DNA of 64,000 nucleotides from positions 62,001-126,000 of the forward strand of contig NZ_JAMYBK010000005.1 in assembly GCF_024127895.1 (NCBI RefSeq), in the 5' to 3' direction. Source of the stretch: Pseudomonas guariconensis (lineage in GTDB: Bacteria > Pseudomonadota > Gammaproteobacteria > Pseudomonadales > Pseudomonadaceae). Shown piece by piece: positions 11,096-21,731 of the stretch. How positions within the stretch are numbered: the stretch's first letter is position 1; each line of letters opens with the position of its first letter. The notes beneath the pieces were generated by a model. The model saw nothing but the letters and a program-made list of their open reading frames with translations, did not search any database and was not told the DNA's origin. The position numbers were made by a program, and so were the translations under genes.

Positions 11096-12259
11096 ATGAC
11101 CGTGTTGAAGATGACCGACCTCGACCTGCAAGGTAAGCGCGTACTGATCCGCGAAGACCTCAACGTCCCCGTGAAGGACGGTGTGGTAGCCAGCGACGCG
11201 CGTATCCAGGCTGCGCTGCCGACCATCAAGCTGGCCCTGGAGAAGGGTGCGGCGGTAATGGTCTGCTCGCACCTGGGCCGTCCGACCGAGGGTGAGTTCT
11301 CCGCCGAGAACAGCCTCAAGCCGGTCGCCGACTACCTGGCCAAGGCACTGGGCCGCGACGTACCGCTGGTCGCCGACTACCTGGATGGCGTCGAGGTCAA
11401 GGCTGGCGACCTGGTGCTGTTCGAGAACGTGCGCTTCAACAAGGGCGAGAAGAAGAACGCCGACGAGTTGGCGCAGAAGTACGCCGCCCTGTGCGATGTG
11501 TTCGTCATGGACGCCTTCGGTACTGCCCACCGCGCCGAGGGCTCCACCCATGGTGTGGCCAAGTTCGCCAAGATCGCCGCGGCCGGCCCGCTGCTGGCCG
11601 CCGAACTGGACGCCCTGGGCAAGGCCCTGAAGGCCCCGGCCAAGCCGATGGCGGCGATCGTCGCCGGCTCCAAGGTGTCCACCAAGCTGGATGTGCTCAA
11701 CAGCTTGAGCAGCGTCTGCGACCAGTTGATCGTCGGTGGCGGCATCGCCAACACCTTCCTCGCCGCCGCAGGCCACAAGGTCGGCAAGTCGCTGTACGAG
11801 CCTGACCTGGTCGAGACGGCCAAGGCCATCGCCGCCAAGGTCAGCGTGCCGCTGCCGGTCGACGTAGTGGTCGCCAAGGCGTTCGCCGAGAGCGCCGAGG
11901 CCACCGTCAAGGCCATCGCCGAGGTGGCCGATGACGACATGATCCTGGACATCGGCCCGCAGACCGCCGCACAGTTCGCCGAGCTGCTTAAGTCGTCGCA
12001 GACCATCCTGTGGAACGGCCCGGTCGGTGTGTTCGAGTTCGACCAGTTCGGCAACGGCACCAAGGTGCTGGCCAAGGCCATCGCCGACAGCGCCGCGTTC
12101 TCCATCGCCGGTGGCGGCGACACCCTGGCGGCCATCGACAAGTATGGCGTCGGTGCCAATATCTCCTACATTTCTACCGGTGGCGGTGCGTTCCTCGAAT
12201 TCGTCGAAGGCAAGGTCCTGCCCGCCGTGGCAATCCTGGAAGAACGGGCCAAGGCCTGA
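11096..12259 (+). CDS. pgk: Phosphoglycerate kinase
   Basis: This 387-residue enzyme interconverts 1,3-bisphosphoglycerate + ADP with 3-phosphoglycerate + ATP. Motifs are [15 protein letters not shown] and the substrate-binding CSHLGRP in the N-domain, the [16 protein letters not shown] segment, the hinge region, and the C-terminal nucleotide loop [16 protein letters not shown]. It starts 12 bp after the epd stop with AAGGA upstream, so it is translated from the same transcript. Length and motifs are complete. Confidence 0.98.
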   Translation: MTVLKMTDLDLQGKRVLIREDLNVPVKDGVVASDARIQAALPTIKLALEKGAAVMVCSHLGRPTEGEFSAENSLKPVADYLAKALGRDVPLVADYLDGVEVKAGDLVLFENVRFNKGEKKNADELAQKYAALCDVFVMDAFGTAHRAEGSTHGVAKFAKIAAAGPLLAAELDALGKALKAPAKPMAAIVAGSKVSTKLDVLNSLSSVCDQLIVGGGIANTFLAAAGHKVGKSLYEPDLVETAKAIAAKVSVPLPVDVVVAKAFAESAEATVKAIAEVADDDMILDIGPQTAAQFAELLKSSQTILWNGPVGVFEFDQFGNGTKVLAKAIADSAAFSIAGGGDTLAAIDKYGVGANISYISTGGGAFLEFVEGKVLPAVAILEERAKA

Positions 12260-12291
12260 GAACGAAGGCGCCTGGCAAAGGGAGCGGCCTG

Positions 12292-12510
12292 ATGGTCAAG
12301 CAATTGCCGTGGATGATCGTGGCCCTGTCGCTGGGCGCCTGCTCCAGCAACAAGGGCCAGGATACCGAGCCGTCGCAGCCACCTGCCGGCGGCTGCTACC
12401 AGTCCCAGTGGCAGGCGGAGACGGTACCGGTGATCAACAAGCGCCTGGGCCCGGAGGGCCTGGAAAAATACGACGACGAGCACCAGCGCAAGGCGCCGGG
12501 ATGCCCTTGA
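12292..12510 (+). CDS. Small lipoprotein of unknown function
   Basis: This 72-residue protein begins with a lipoprotein signal (lipobox SLGAC, Cys17) followed by a Ser/Asn/Gln-rich linker. The short mature part carries two further Cys residues (GGCYQSQW and the C-terminal APGCP) that could form a disulfide. The ATG at 12292 is preceded by AAAGGGAG about 9 bases upstream. It sits 32 bp after pgk on the same strand, so it is probably cotranscribed. I do not recognise a named family. Confidence 0.65.
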   Translation: MVKQLPWMIVALSLGACSSNKGQDTEPSQPPAGGCYQSQWQAETVPVINKRLGPEGLEKYDDEHQRKAPGCP

Positions 12511-12552
12511 TCGGGTACCTGGCAACCTGGCGGTTGTTTTGTGGTCTTGAAG

Positions 12553-12574
12553 AAGGGGCCGCTGTGCGGCCCTT
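12553..12574 (+). terminator. Short hairpin before the MliC-type gene
   Basis: AAGGGGCCGC and GCGGCCCTTC form a stem around TGT. It lies in the 78-bp gap between the small lipoprotein and the MliC-type gene and could attenuate read-through; it has no T-tract. Confidence 0.3.
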
Positions 12575-12588
12575 CGCGGGGATATCGA

Positions 12589-12918
12589 ATGAAAGCGCTG
12601 ATGGCCTCGATGGCCCTGGCGACACTGGCAGGATGCTCGTTGCTGCAGCCGGCGCAACCCGCCCCGGCGGACAACTGGACCCGTTGGGTCTGCGACAGCC
12701 AGGCCGAAGTGCTCTGGCGCTTCGCCAACGCCACGCAGGATGCGGTCGACGTGCGCCTGGGCGGTGGCGACCAGGTCTACCGTCTAACGTCCGAGCCGGG
12801 CGCCTCCGGCGCGCTGTACAGTGACGGGGTGCTGGCTTTCCACACCAAGGGCGACGAAGGCCTGCTGTACTGGGTGGCGACCAACGATCTGATAGGGCGG
12901 GGCTGCAAGGCACCGTGA
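12589..12918 (+). CDS. MliC-family lipoprotein (C-type lysozyme inhibitor)
   Basis: This 109-residue lipoprotein (lipobox TLAGC, Cys16) has the MliC/PliC fold pattern: WVCDSQAEVLWRFAN at the start of the barrel, then the conserved stretch SGALYSDGVLAFHTKGDEG, which matches the family's SGxxY...KGxE loop that enters the lysozyme active site, and a final Cys in IGRGC that pairs with the Cys of WVC. Members block C-type lysozyme at the cell envelope. It lies between pgk and fba, an odd place for a defence lipoprotein, and may share their transcript. Confidence 0.8.
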   Translation: MKALMASMALATLAGCSLLQPAQPAPADNWTRWVCDSQAEVLWRFANATQDAVDVRLGGGDQVYRLTSEPGASGALYSDGVLAFHTKGDEGLLYWVATNDLIGRGCKAP

Positions 12919-13017
12919 CTGGCCGGGCCGCGATGATGGCCCACACTACTTGAACAGCAACTGCCCCTGCGGCAGGCTTGCACGAAACAACGACGCTTGT
13001 CGGGAGAGAGATACACA

Positions 13018-14082
13018 ATGGCACTCATTAGCATGCGCCAGATGCTGGACCACGCCGCCGAGTTCGGCTACGGCGTTCCGGCTTTCAACGTCAACAACCT
13101 CGAGCAGATGCGCGCCATCATGGAAGCCGCCGACAAGACCGACTCCCCGGTCATCGTCCAGGCCTCGGCCGGTGCCCGCAAGTACGCCGGTGCCCCCTTC
13201 CTGCGCCACCTGATCCTGGCGGCGATCGAAGAATTCCCGCACATCCCGGTGTGCATGCACCAGGACCACGGCACCAGCCCGGACGTGTGCCAGCGCTCCA
13301 TCCAGCTGGGCTTCAGCTCGGTGATGATGGACGGTTCCCTGCGCGAAGACGGCAAGACCCCGTCGGACTACGACTACAACGTCCGTGTGACCCAGCAGAC
13401 CGTGGCGTTCGCCCATGCCTGCGGCGTGTCCGTGGAAGGCGAGCTGGGCTGCCTGGGCAGCCTGGAAACCGGCCAGGCCGGTGAGGAAGACGGTGTCGGC
13501 GCCGAAGGTATCCTGGATCACAGCCAGATGCTGACCGACCCGGAAGAGGCCGCCGACTTCGTCAAGAAGACCCAGGTCGACGCCCTGGCGATCGCCATCG
13601 GCACCAGCCACGGCGCCTACAAGTTCACCAAGCCGCCGACCGGCGACATCCTGGCCATCGACCGCATCAAGGAAATCCACAAGCGCATCCCCAATACCCA
13701 CCTGGTGATGCACGGTTCTTCCTCGGTCCCGCAGGACTGGCTGGCGATCATCAACGAGTTCGGTGGTGACATCAAGGAAACCTACGGCGTACCGGTCGAG
13801 GAGATCGTCGAGGGCATCAAGCACGGCGTGCGCAAGGTGAACATCGACACCGACCTGCGCCTGGCCTCCACTGGCGCGATCCGTCGCTTCCTGGAGCAGA
13901 ACAAGTCCGAGTTCGACCCGCGCAAGTACTTCGCCAAGACCATCGAAGCCATGCGTGACATCTGCATCGCCCGCTACGAAGCCTTCGGCACTGCCGGCAA
14001 CGCCTCGAAGATCAAGCCGATCTCCCTGGAAGGCATGTTCCAGCGCTACGCCAAGGGCGAGTTGGCTGCCAAGATCAACTGA
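13018..14082 (+). CDS. fba: Class II fructose-1,6-bisphosphate aldolase
   Basis: This 354-residue zinc aldolase joins or splits fructose 1,6-bisphosphate, glyceraldehyde 3-phosphate and dihydroxyacetone phosphate. In Pseudomonas, which uses the Entner-Doudoroff route, it works mainly in gluconeogenesis. Class II features are the start [20 protein letters not shown], the zinc site VCMHQDHG, the SVMMDGSL segment, [12 protein letters not shown], and the phosphate loop [20 protein letters not shown] lies upstream of the ATG. It is followed by a strong terminator that closes the tkt-fba cluster. Confidence 0.97.
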   Translation: MALISMRQMLDHAAEFGYGVPAFNVNNLEQMRAIMEAADKTDSPVIVQASAGARKYAGAPFLRHLILAAIEEFPHIPVCMHQDHGTSPDVCQRSIQLGFSSVMMDGSLREDGKTPSDYDYNVRVTQQTVAFAHACGVSVEGELGCLGSLETGQAGEEDGVGAEGILDHSQMLTDPEEAADFVKKTQVDALAIAIGTSHGAYKFTKPPTGDILAIDRIKEIHKRIPNTHLVMHGSSSVPQDWLAIINEFGGDIKETYGVPVEEIVEGIKHGVRKVNIDTDLRLASTGAIRRFLEQNKSEFDPRKYFAKTIEAMRDICIARYEAFGTAGNASKIKPISLEGMFQRYAKGELAAKIN

Positions 14083-14098
14083 TCCGGCCTTCGCAACG

Positions 14099-14129
14099 AA
14101 AAAAACCCGCAGTGATGCGGGTTTTTTTT
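14099..14129 (+). terminator. Rho-independent terminator after fba
   Basis: An A-rich AAAAACCCGCA arm, GTGA loop and TGCGGGTTTTT arm are followed by more T residues, 17 bp after the fba stop. It is a textbook intrinsic terminator and could also work in reverse. Confidence 0.92.
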
Positions 14130-14302
14130 GTGCGTGCATGGGGACTGCGAGGCAGCCCCAGGAACGGGCCATGACCGTTAGTCGGCTCATCGTACTTTTG
14201 TTAGCTGATAGCGATCTGATTTCATTGCTTCCTGCAAGGCCGAGTCTAGAGTAATCAATCGGATCCAATCTCAGACGGAATCCCCCTTACAAGAGACGCG
14301 GC

Positions 14303-15748
14303 ATGGATGGAGCTCACCCCCAGACCCCGGACGGCCAATCCGTTCTGCTGGTTGTCGACGACTACCCGCAGAACCTGACCAGCATGCAAGCCCTGCTGGC
14401 GCGGCACGATCGGCGCATATTGACGGCTGGCTCGGGCAGGGAGGCATTGGATGCCCTGCTGCAGCACGATGTGGACTTGGTCTTGCTGGATGTGTGCATG
14501 CCCGGCATGGACGGTTTCGAGGTCGCCCGCCTGATGCGCGGTAGCCAGCGCACGCGCCTGATTCCGATCATCTTCCTTAGCGCCAACGAGCAATCCGAGG
14601 CCGCCGTGCTCGAGGGCTATGCCATCGGCGCGGTGGACTACCTGTTCAAGCCCTTCGACCCGCAGATCCTCAAGCCCAAGGTCCAGGCATTGCTGGAGCA
14701 TCAGCGCAACCGGCGCTTGCTGCAGTGCCTGACCCGCGAACTGGAGTCGGCCAGGGCGTTCAACGCCTCGATCCTGGACAACGCCGCCGAGGGCATCCTG
14801 GTGGTGGACGAGGCGGGCATCATCGCCTTTGCCAACCCGGCCCTCTCACGGCTGCTGGCCGCCCCGCAGGGAAAGCTGCAAGGCGTTCCCGTGCTGGAAC
14901 TGGTCCAGCTGCCAGGCGCCAGCCACTGGTGCGATTCGGACTTCCACCACGCCTACCTGGAGCGGCGGATCATGCGCCTGCACGATGCCTGCCTGCGTAC
15001 CCTCGATGGCCAGTCGATCCCCGTCGCTCTTTCCTGTGCGCCGTTGCCTGCGGAGCAGCGGGCCATGGTGATCACGGTGCTGGACATGTCGGTGGTGCGT
15101 ACCCTGCACCAGCAACTGGAGTACCAAGCGGTCACCGATCCGCTCACCGGCCTGCTCAACCGCCGTGGTTTCTACCAGGCTGCCGAAGGGGCACTGTTGC
15201 GCAACGAGTGCCAGGGCAAGGTTCAGGCCCTGATGTACATGGACCTGGACGGCTTCAAGCGGATCAACGACTCGCTCGGTCACGAGGCTGGCGACCAGGT
15301 GCTGCGTTGGGTCGCCGAACAGCTCGAGGATTGCCTGGGCGGCCACGCCATGCTGGCGCGCATGGGCGGCGATGAGTTCATTGCCTTGTTCGGGGACTTG
15401 CCCGACCCGGCGTTGGCCGGGCGCTTTGCCGAGCGGCTGCTCGAACGCATGGCCAGCCACCCGCAACTGGACGGGTTTGGCATGAGCCTTGGCGTCAGTA
15501 TCTGCATCGCCACCTCTGCGGACTGCGGCGTCACTGTCGAAGGGTTGCTGCGTGCTGCCGATGCCGCGATGTACGCGGCCAAGCGCGACGGGCGCCAGCA
15601 GTACCGGTTCCATGACCCGCAACTCACTGGTCGGCCCCATTCGCAGTTGATGCTCGACCTCAAGCTCGACCGCCACCTGAGGGGGCGGCCGATGCCTGCC
15701 AACGAAGCAGGGGCTGCTCCGGCGCGCTGTCCATGGCGGGGGCGCTAG
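14303..15748 (+). CDS. Response regulator with PAS and GGDEF domains (diguanylate cyclase)
   Basis: The 481-residue protein has a receiver domain (about residues 15-130; acidic pair VVDD, phosphoryl Asp in LLDVCMPGMDG, Lys in LFKPF), a PAS domain (150-260, ILDNAAEGILVVDE), then a GGDEF domain (280-450) with an intact RMGGDEF near residue 353 and the DPLTGLLNRRGF start. It should make cyclic di-GMP from GTP when phosphorylated. The RxxD inhibitory site expected upstream of GGDEF reads GGHA, so product inhibition is probably missing. The partner kinase is not nearby. Its last 89 bp overlap the 3' end of the convergent gene mtlZ. Confidence 0.88.
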   Translation: MDGAHPQTPDGQSVLLVVDDYPQNLTSMQALLARHDRRILTAGSGREALDALLQHDVDLVLLDVCMPGMDGFEVARLMRGSQRTRLIPIIFLSANEQSEAAVLEGYAIGAVDYLFKPFDPQILKPKVQALLEHQRNRRLLQCLTRELESARAFNASILDNAAEGILVVDEAGIIAFANPALSRLLAAPQGKLQGVPVLELVQLPGASHWCDSDFHHAYLERRIMRLHDACLRTLDGQSIPVALSCAPLPAEQRAMVITVLDMSVVRTLHQQLEYQAVTDPLTGLLNRRGFYQAAEGALLRNECQGKVQALMYMDLDGFKRINDSLGHEAGDQVLRWVAEQLEDCLGGHAMLARMGGDEFIALFGDLPDPALAGRFAERLLERMASHPQLDGFGMSLGVSICIATSADCGVTVEGLLRAADAAMYAAKRDGRQQYRFHDPQLTGRPHSQLMLDLKLDRHLRGRPMPANEAGAAPARCPWRGR

Positions 15749-16679
15749 CCAGCTCATGGGCGAAGGGCAGTTGCGGGCCGGTTCGCGAACAGGTGATGGC
15801 GGCCGCGCGGATGGCGAAGGTGAGTATCCCGTCGATCGTTTCCCGTTCCAGGGCCGCCAGCCCCTCGGCGCTGTCCGCACCGAGGCGGGCGAGGTAGGCG
15901 AGCACCGCGGCCTGGAAGGTATCGCCCGCACCGACTGTGTCACGCACCTCCCGCGAAGTGTCGGCGGGCCGTGCCCAGGAGCCATGCGCACAATGCACGC
16001 TGGCACCGTTGCCCCCGTGGGTGATGAACACCAGCCGGCAGCGCTCGTTGAGCCAGCCACGCGCCACCTCTGCGGGAGAACGGGTCGGGTAGAGCAGGGC
16101 CAGGTCTTCCTCGCTGACCTTGATGAGGTGGGCATGGCGGGCGAAGGCTTCGACCTGGTGCCGCCAACGCTGTACATCCGGTTGCGGGTTGAGGCGTACG
16201 TTGGGGTCGAGGCTGATGAAGCGTCGGTGGCTTTCGCGTTGCACCAGCGCCAGCAGCGTTTCGGCCACCGGCGTCACCACCAGGGTGTAGGAGCCCACAT
16301 GCAGGCCGCGCACCCGCTTGTCCAGCGTCGGTAGATGCTCGAGGCGAACCTGCCGGTCGGCACAACCTTCGCCGCGGAACTGGTACTGCACCGCTCCCTT
16401 TGCATCCAGGCCCACCATGGCCAGGGTAGTGGGCGCGTCGCTGGGGACCAGGAAGCGGCAGTCCACGTGCTCCTCTTCCAGCACGCGGCGCAGGCGCTCA
16501 CCCAGGTAGTCACTGGACAACCCACCGAACAGCGCCGCCTCTGCGCCCAGCCGACGCAGGCCGACGGCGACGTTGAACGGCGAGCCGCCAGCGATCGCGG
16601 TGAAGCCCAGTTCGCCGCTGCGAGGGGCATTTTCCAGGCTGAAGACATCGAACAAGGCTTCGCCACAGACCAGGTACAT
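15660..16679 (-). CDS. mtlZ: Fructokinase of the mannitol operon (PfkB family)
   Basis: MtlZ phosphorylates the fructose formed from mannitol to fructose 6-phosphate. The 339-residue protein is a PfkB/ribokinase-fold kinase: GGSPFNVAVGLRRLG near the N terminus, SLDPNVRLN in the middle, and the anion-hole and catalytic-base motif DTVGAGDTF. The last 25 or so residues are low-complexity and extend past the usual end. GGAG lies 9 bases before the ATG. It is the last gene of the minus-strand mtl operon, 41 bp after mtlY. The 3' end overlaps the convergent GGDEF gene by 89 bp. Confidence 0.92.
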   Translation of the reverse strand: MYLVCGEALFDVFSLENAPRSGELGFTAIAGGSPFNVAVGLRRLGAEAALFGGLSSDYLGERLRRVLEEEHVDCRFLVPSDAPTTLAMVGLDAKGAVQYQFRGEGCADRQVRLEHLPTLDKRVRGLHVGSYTLVVTPVAETLLALVQRESHRRFISLDPNVRLNPQPDVQRWRHQVEAFARHAHLIKVSEEDLALLYPTRSPAEVARGWLNERCRLVFITHGGNGASVHCAHGSWARPADTSREVRDTVGAGDTFQAAVLAYLARLGADSAEGLAALERETIDGILTFAIRAAAITCSRTGPQLPFAHELASAPAMDSAPEQPLLRWQASAAPSGGGRA

Positions 16680-16720
16680 GAAGTGCTCTCCGACACGAAA
16701 GAGGGGAAAGGGGCCTGCGA

Positions 16721-18208
16721 TCAGCGTCCAGGTAGATGCTCCCGGTAACGTTGGTAGGCCATTTCATAAGCGGCCTGCTGAGCGGGCCGTGGCACCGTGC
16801 GGGTGCGCTCGTCGAGGCTCACGCAGCGCTGGCACAAGGCATCCAGGCTGTCGCCATCGCCCTGCTGGCGGCCCAGGCTCCAGGCGGCCTGGATCGCCGC
16901 GCCAAGGGTAGCGGCTTCGGTCTGCCGGGGACAGACCACCGGCAGGCCGAGCAGGTCGGCGAGCACCTGGCGCCACAGCGGGCTTTTCGCCGCGCCGCCG
17001 ACCAGGCGGATCTCTTCGCCTGGCAGGCCGCTGGCGCGCAGCAGGTCCAGGCCAAGGCGCAGGCTGAAGCAGGTGCCCTCCAGCACCGCCCGGCAGAGAT
17101 TGGCGCGGGTCAGGTTGTTGCTGGTCATGCCGTGCAGGCTGGCGCTGGCGTCGGGCAACGCGGGCACCCGTTCGCCGTCGAAGAACGGCAGCATGAGCAA
17201 GCCTTCGGCGCCGATCGGCGCCTGCCCGGCGAGCTGGGCGAAGTGCTCCCGATCCAGTTGCAGCAGCGCCTGCACCAGGCCACAGGCGCTGGTCAGGTTC
17301 ATCGTGCAGATCAGCGGCAGCCAGCCACCGCTCGAGGCACAGAACGTCGCTACCTCGCCCTGTGTGACCAGCGGATGATCGGCGTGGGCCGCCAGGGTGC
17401 CAGAGGTGCCCAGGCTGAGGGTGATCATGCCGGGGTGGATATTGCCGGTGCCGATGGCCCCGAGCATGTTGTCGCCACCACCACTGGCCACCCAGGCCTG
17501 GGGGCTGAGGCCGAGCAGCTCGGCGGCCTGCGTGCGCAGCGTGCCGATGCAGTCACCGGGCTCGACCAGTTCGGGCAGCGCTGCCAGCAAGCGCTCGCCC
17601 GGTTCGATCAGTTGCAGCACATCGGCTGCCCAGGCCCGGCGGCGCACATCGTAGTAGCCGGTGCCCGACGCATCGCCGGGTTCGCTGCAGGCGCGGCCGG
17701 TCAGCCAGTGATTGAGGTAGTCGTGGGGCAGCAGGATATGGGCGGCGCGTTCGAACAGTTCGGGGAAGCGGCGTTTGCTCCACAGCAGCTTGGACACCGT
17801 GTAGCCCGGCGCGATCACCAGCCCCAGTCGCTCCAGCGAACCCGGGGCGCCGCCGAGGGCCTCGAGCAGTTCGAGGTTTTCCGGCGTGCTCTGGGTATCG
17901 CACCACAGCTTGGCCGGACGCAGCACCTGGCCCTGGGCGTCGAGCAGCACCAGCCCGTGCTGCTGGCCGGACACCGCCAGCCCACGGATTGCCTTGCCGC
18001 TCACGCCCGCTTCACGCAAGGCACCGCCCACGGCGGTACGCAGGGCGGCCAGCCAGTCGCCGGGGTCCTGTTCCCGGCGTCCGCCAGTGCCCTGCGGTGG
18101 CTGATGCGCGGCGCTGCCCAGGCCGAGCACGTGGCCGCTGCCGGCGTCCAGCACCAAAGCCTTGGTGCCTTGGGTGCCGCAATCGATGCCGAGGAACAGT
18201 CCGTCCAT
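16721..18208 (-). CDS. mtlY: Xylulokinase of the mannitol operon (FGGY family)
   Basis: This 495-residue FGGY-family kinase phosphorylates D-xylulose, the product of arabitol oxidation by the same operon's dehydrogenase. Motifs are the N-terminal phosphate loop GIDCGTQGTKALVLD, SGQQHGLVLLD, the second-domain loop SLGTSGTLAAH, and the C-terminal VGGAAKSPLWRQVLADLLG. The ATG at 18208 is chosen because the ATP-fold motif begins there and GGAG lies upstream; the open frame extends much further but overlaps mtlD. It starts 17 bp after mtlD. Confidence 0.93.
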   Translation of the reverse strand: MDGLFLGIDCGTQGTKALVLDAGSGHVLGLGSAAHQPPQGTGGRREQDPGDWLAALRTAVGGALREAGVSGKAIRGLAVSGQQHGLVLLDAQGQVLRPAKLWCDTQSTPENLELLEALGGAPGSLERLGLVIAPGYTVSKLLWSKRRFPELFERAAHILLPHDYLNHWLTGRACSEPGDASGTGYYDVRRRAWAADVLQLIEPGERLLAALPELVEPGDCIGTLRTQAAELLGLSPQAWVASGGGDNMLGAIGTGNIHPGMITLSLGTSGTLAAHADHPLVTQGEVATFCASSGGWLPLICTMNLTSACGLVQALLQLDREHFAQLAGQAPIGAEGLLMLPFFDGERVPALPDASASLHGMTSNNLTRANLCRAVLEGTCFSLRLGLDLLRASGLPGEEIRLVGGAAKSPLWRQVLADLLGLPVVCPRQTEAATLGAAIQAAWSLGRQQGDGDSLDALCQRCVSLDERTRTVPRPAQQAAYEMAYQRYREHLPGR

Positions 18209-18225
18209 GTCGTCGTGCTCCGGGT

Positions 18226-19701
18226 TCAGTCGCCGAGTACTCGGCGCAGGGTTTCGCTCACGCCGAATTCGCGCAAGCTGTCGTACATCCGCTCGAACGC
18301 CGCGACGAAGGCCTTGGAGGCCGGTATCAGCGTGCCGAAGATCGCTTCGTCGCCCAGCACCCTGGCGGCCAGCCCATCGCGTTGCACGGCGCGGGCCTGG
18401 CAGTCCGAGGCGCGCGGGTCGGGAATCGCATAGGTCGTGCCGTTCTCGTCCACCCCGCGCAGGTACAGCGCCCAGGCCGCCACCACCAGGGCCACGCGCT
18501 CCAGCGGCTGGCCGTCGGCGATCAGGCGATTGGCGGTGGGCACGATGAACTTGGGAAACTTCGACGAGCCGTCCGAGCACACCCGCTCCAGTTGGTCGGC
18601 GATGGCGCGGTTGGCGAAGCGCTCGGCCAGGCTGTCCTTGTAGCATTCCAGGTCGATACCAGGCACTGGCGCGAGCTGCGGGGTCACGTCCCGGTCCATG
18701 AAGGTGCGCACGTAGCGGCGCAGCAGCGGGTCGGCCAGGGTTTCGTGGACGAAGCGGTAGCCCTGCAGGAAGCCCAGGTAGGTCAGGGCCAGGTGGCTGC
18801 CGTTGAGCAGCTTGATCTTCATCTGTTCGTAGGGCGTGACATCGTCGGTGAACTGTACGCCAACCTGTTCCCAGGCCGGGCGCCCGGCGACGAACTTGTC
18901 TTCCAGCACCCACTGCACGAAGGGTTCGCAGACCACCGGCCAGGCATCCTCGATGCCATGCCGTTCGGCCAGCGCCACGCGGTGGGCGCTGCTGGTCATC
19001 GGCGTGATGCGGTCGACCATGGCGTTGGGGAAACTCACGTTGCCGTCGATCCACTGGGCCAGGTCGGGGTCGAGGTGATGGGCGAAGGCCAGCAGCGCCT
19101 TGCGTGTCACCTCGCCGTTGTGCGGGAGGTTGTCGCACGACATCACCGTGAATGCCCCCACCCCGGCTGCACGGCGGCGGCGCAGCGCTTCGCAGAGAAA
19201 GCCGAAGACACTGCGCGGTGCCTGCGGATTGGCCAGGTCGTGCTGGATCTGCGGCAGGTCGGCGCGAAACTCGCCGGTGCTGTCGTCCATGCAGTAGCCG
19301 CCCTCGGTGATGGTCAGCGAGACGATGCGGATGGCAGGCTCGGCCAGCTTGGCCAGCAGCGCCTCGGCGCCATCTTCGGCCAGCAGCATGCCGTTGATGG
19401 CGGCGATCACGCGCACGTCGGTGTCGGCCTGGTCGCCCAGCTCGAACAAGGTGTAGAGGTGGTCCTGCGCGGCCAGGGCATCACGCATGGCGCGATCCTC
19501 GCTGCGCAGGCCAACGCCGCAGATGGCCCAGTCGAGGCCCTCGCCACGGTTCATCAGGGCGTCGGTGTAGGCGGCCTGGTGGGCACGGTGGAAGCCGCCG
19601 ACGCCGATGTGCACGATGCCCTGACGCAAGTGCGCCGGATCATAGGAAGGACAGGCGACCGTGGTCGCCAGCAGGCCGAGGTTGTGCTGGTTGAGTTTCA
19701 T
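18226..19701 (-). CDS. mtlD: Mannitol 2-dehydrogenase (polyol long-chain dehydrogenase)
   Basis: MtlD oxidises D-mannitol to D-fructose with NAD+, and commonly also D-arabitol to D-xylulose. The 491-residue protein matches the Pseudomonas polyol-specific long-chain dehydrogenases throughout: Rossmann motif GIVHIGVGGFHRAHQA, SLTITEGGYC, MSCDNLPHNG, and the catalytic Lys/Asn/His set in MKIKLLNGSHLALTYLG. The ATG at 19701 is preferred because AAGGA lies 8 bases upstream; the ATG at 19710 has no spaced site. It is 24 bp after mtlK. Confidence 0.96.
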   Translation of the reverse strand: MKLNQHNLGLLATTVACPSYDPAHLRQGIVHIGVGGFHRAHQAAYTDALMNRGEGLDWAICGVGLRSEDRAMRDALAAQDHLYTLFELGDQADTDVRVIAAINGMLLAEDGAEALLAKLAEPAIRIVSLTITEGGYCMDDSTGEFRADLPQIQHDLANPQAPRSVFGFLCEALRRRRAAGVGAFTVMSCDNLPHNGEVTRKALLAFAHHLDPDLAQWIDGNVSFPNAMVDRITPMTSSAHRVALAERHGIEDAWPVVCEPFVQWVLEDKFVAGRPAWEQVGVQFTDDVTPYEQMKIKLLNGSHLALTYLGFLQGYRFVHETLADPLLRRYVRTFMDRDVTPQLAPVPGIDLECYKDSLAERFANRAIADQLERVCSDGSSKFPKFIVPTANRLIADGQPLERVALVVAAWALYLRGVDENGTTYAIPDPRASDCQARAVQRDGLAARVLGDEAIFGTLIPASKAFVAAFERMYDSLREFGVSETLRRVLGD

Positions 19702-19725
19702 CTTGAACATCCTTGGAAGGCGGCT

Positions 19726-20838
<1,113 letters not shown>

Positions 20839-20887
20839 GTCGAGTTACCTCCGCGTTGGCCGGGAACATTAGGGGAGAACGGGCGAT

Positions 20888-21721
20888 TCATTTCACGGCG
20901 CCGAAGGACAGGCCGCGGACCAGTTGCTTCTGGCTGATCCAGCCGAAGATCAGGATCGGTGCGCAGGCCAGGGTGGAAACGGCCGAGAGCTTGGCCCAGA
21001 ACAGGCCTTCGGGGCTTGAATAGGAGGCGACCAGCGCGGTCAGCGGGGCGGCGGCCGAGGAGGTCAGGTTGAGCGACCAGAAGGCCTCGTTCCAGCACAG
21101 GATCAGCGACAGCAGCAGGGTCGAGGCCAGGCCGCCACGGGCGATCGGCAGCAGCACGCGGATGATTTCCTGCCAGGTACCGGCGCCGTCCAGGCGTGCC
21201 GCTTCGAGGATGTCGACGGGGATGTCCTTGAAGTAGGTGTACACCATCCAGACCACGATCGGCAGGTTGATCAGGGTGTAGACGATGACCAGCGCCAGGC
21301 GCGAGTCGAGCAGGCCGAACTGCTTGGCCAGCAGGTAGATCGGCATCAGCACCCCGACCGGCGGCAGCATCTTGGTCGACAGCATCCAGAGCAGCGTGCG
21401 CTTGGTGTGGCGCGTCTCGAAGAAGGCCATGGAGTAGGCGGCGGGCACCGCGATCAGCATGCACAGCAAGGTGGCGGAGAAGGAAATCAGCACCGAGTTC
21501 CAGGCATAGGCGAAGTAGTCGCTGCGCTCGTTGATGTGCAGGTAGTTCTCCAGGGTCGGCTGGAAGAGGAACTGCGGCGGCGTGGCGAATGCGTCGAGCT
21601 CGGTCTTGAAGCTGGTCAGCAGCATCCAGAAGATCGGGAAGAAGATCACCAGGGCGATGCCCCAGCACAACAGGCCGATCGATGCATCGCGCAGGCGACG
21701 GGTTTGCTTGAGTGTCAGCAT
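20888..21721 (-). CDS. mtlG: Polyol ABC transporter, permease (MtlG)
   Basis: This 277-residue inner-membrane permease is of the binding-protein-dependent type (MalG class) with six predicted helices, starting ASIGLLCWGIALVIFFPIFWMLL... The EAA loop that contacts the ATPase reads EAARLDGAGTWQEIIRVLLP. It forms the channel with MtlF. It starts 10 bp after the mtlF stop and precedes mtlK. Confidence 0.94.
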   Translation of the reverse strand: MLTLKQTRRLRDASIGLLCWGIALVIFFPIFWMLLTSFKTELDAFATPPQFLFQPTLENYLHINERSDYFAYAWNSVLISFSATLLCMLIAVPAAYSMAFFETRHTKRTLLWMLSTKMLPPVGVLMPIYLLAKQFGLLDSRLALVIVYTLINLPIVVWMVYTYFKDIPVDILEAARLDGAGTWQEIIRVLLPIARGGLASTLLLSLILCWNEAFWSLNLTSSAAAPLTALVASYSSPEGLFWAKLSAVSTLACAPILIFGWISQKQLVRGLSFGAVK

Positions 21722-21731
21722 GGCGGGCTCC

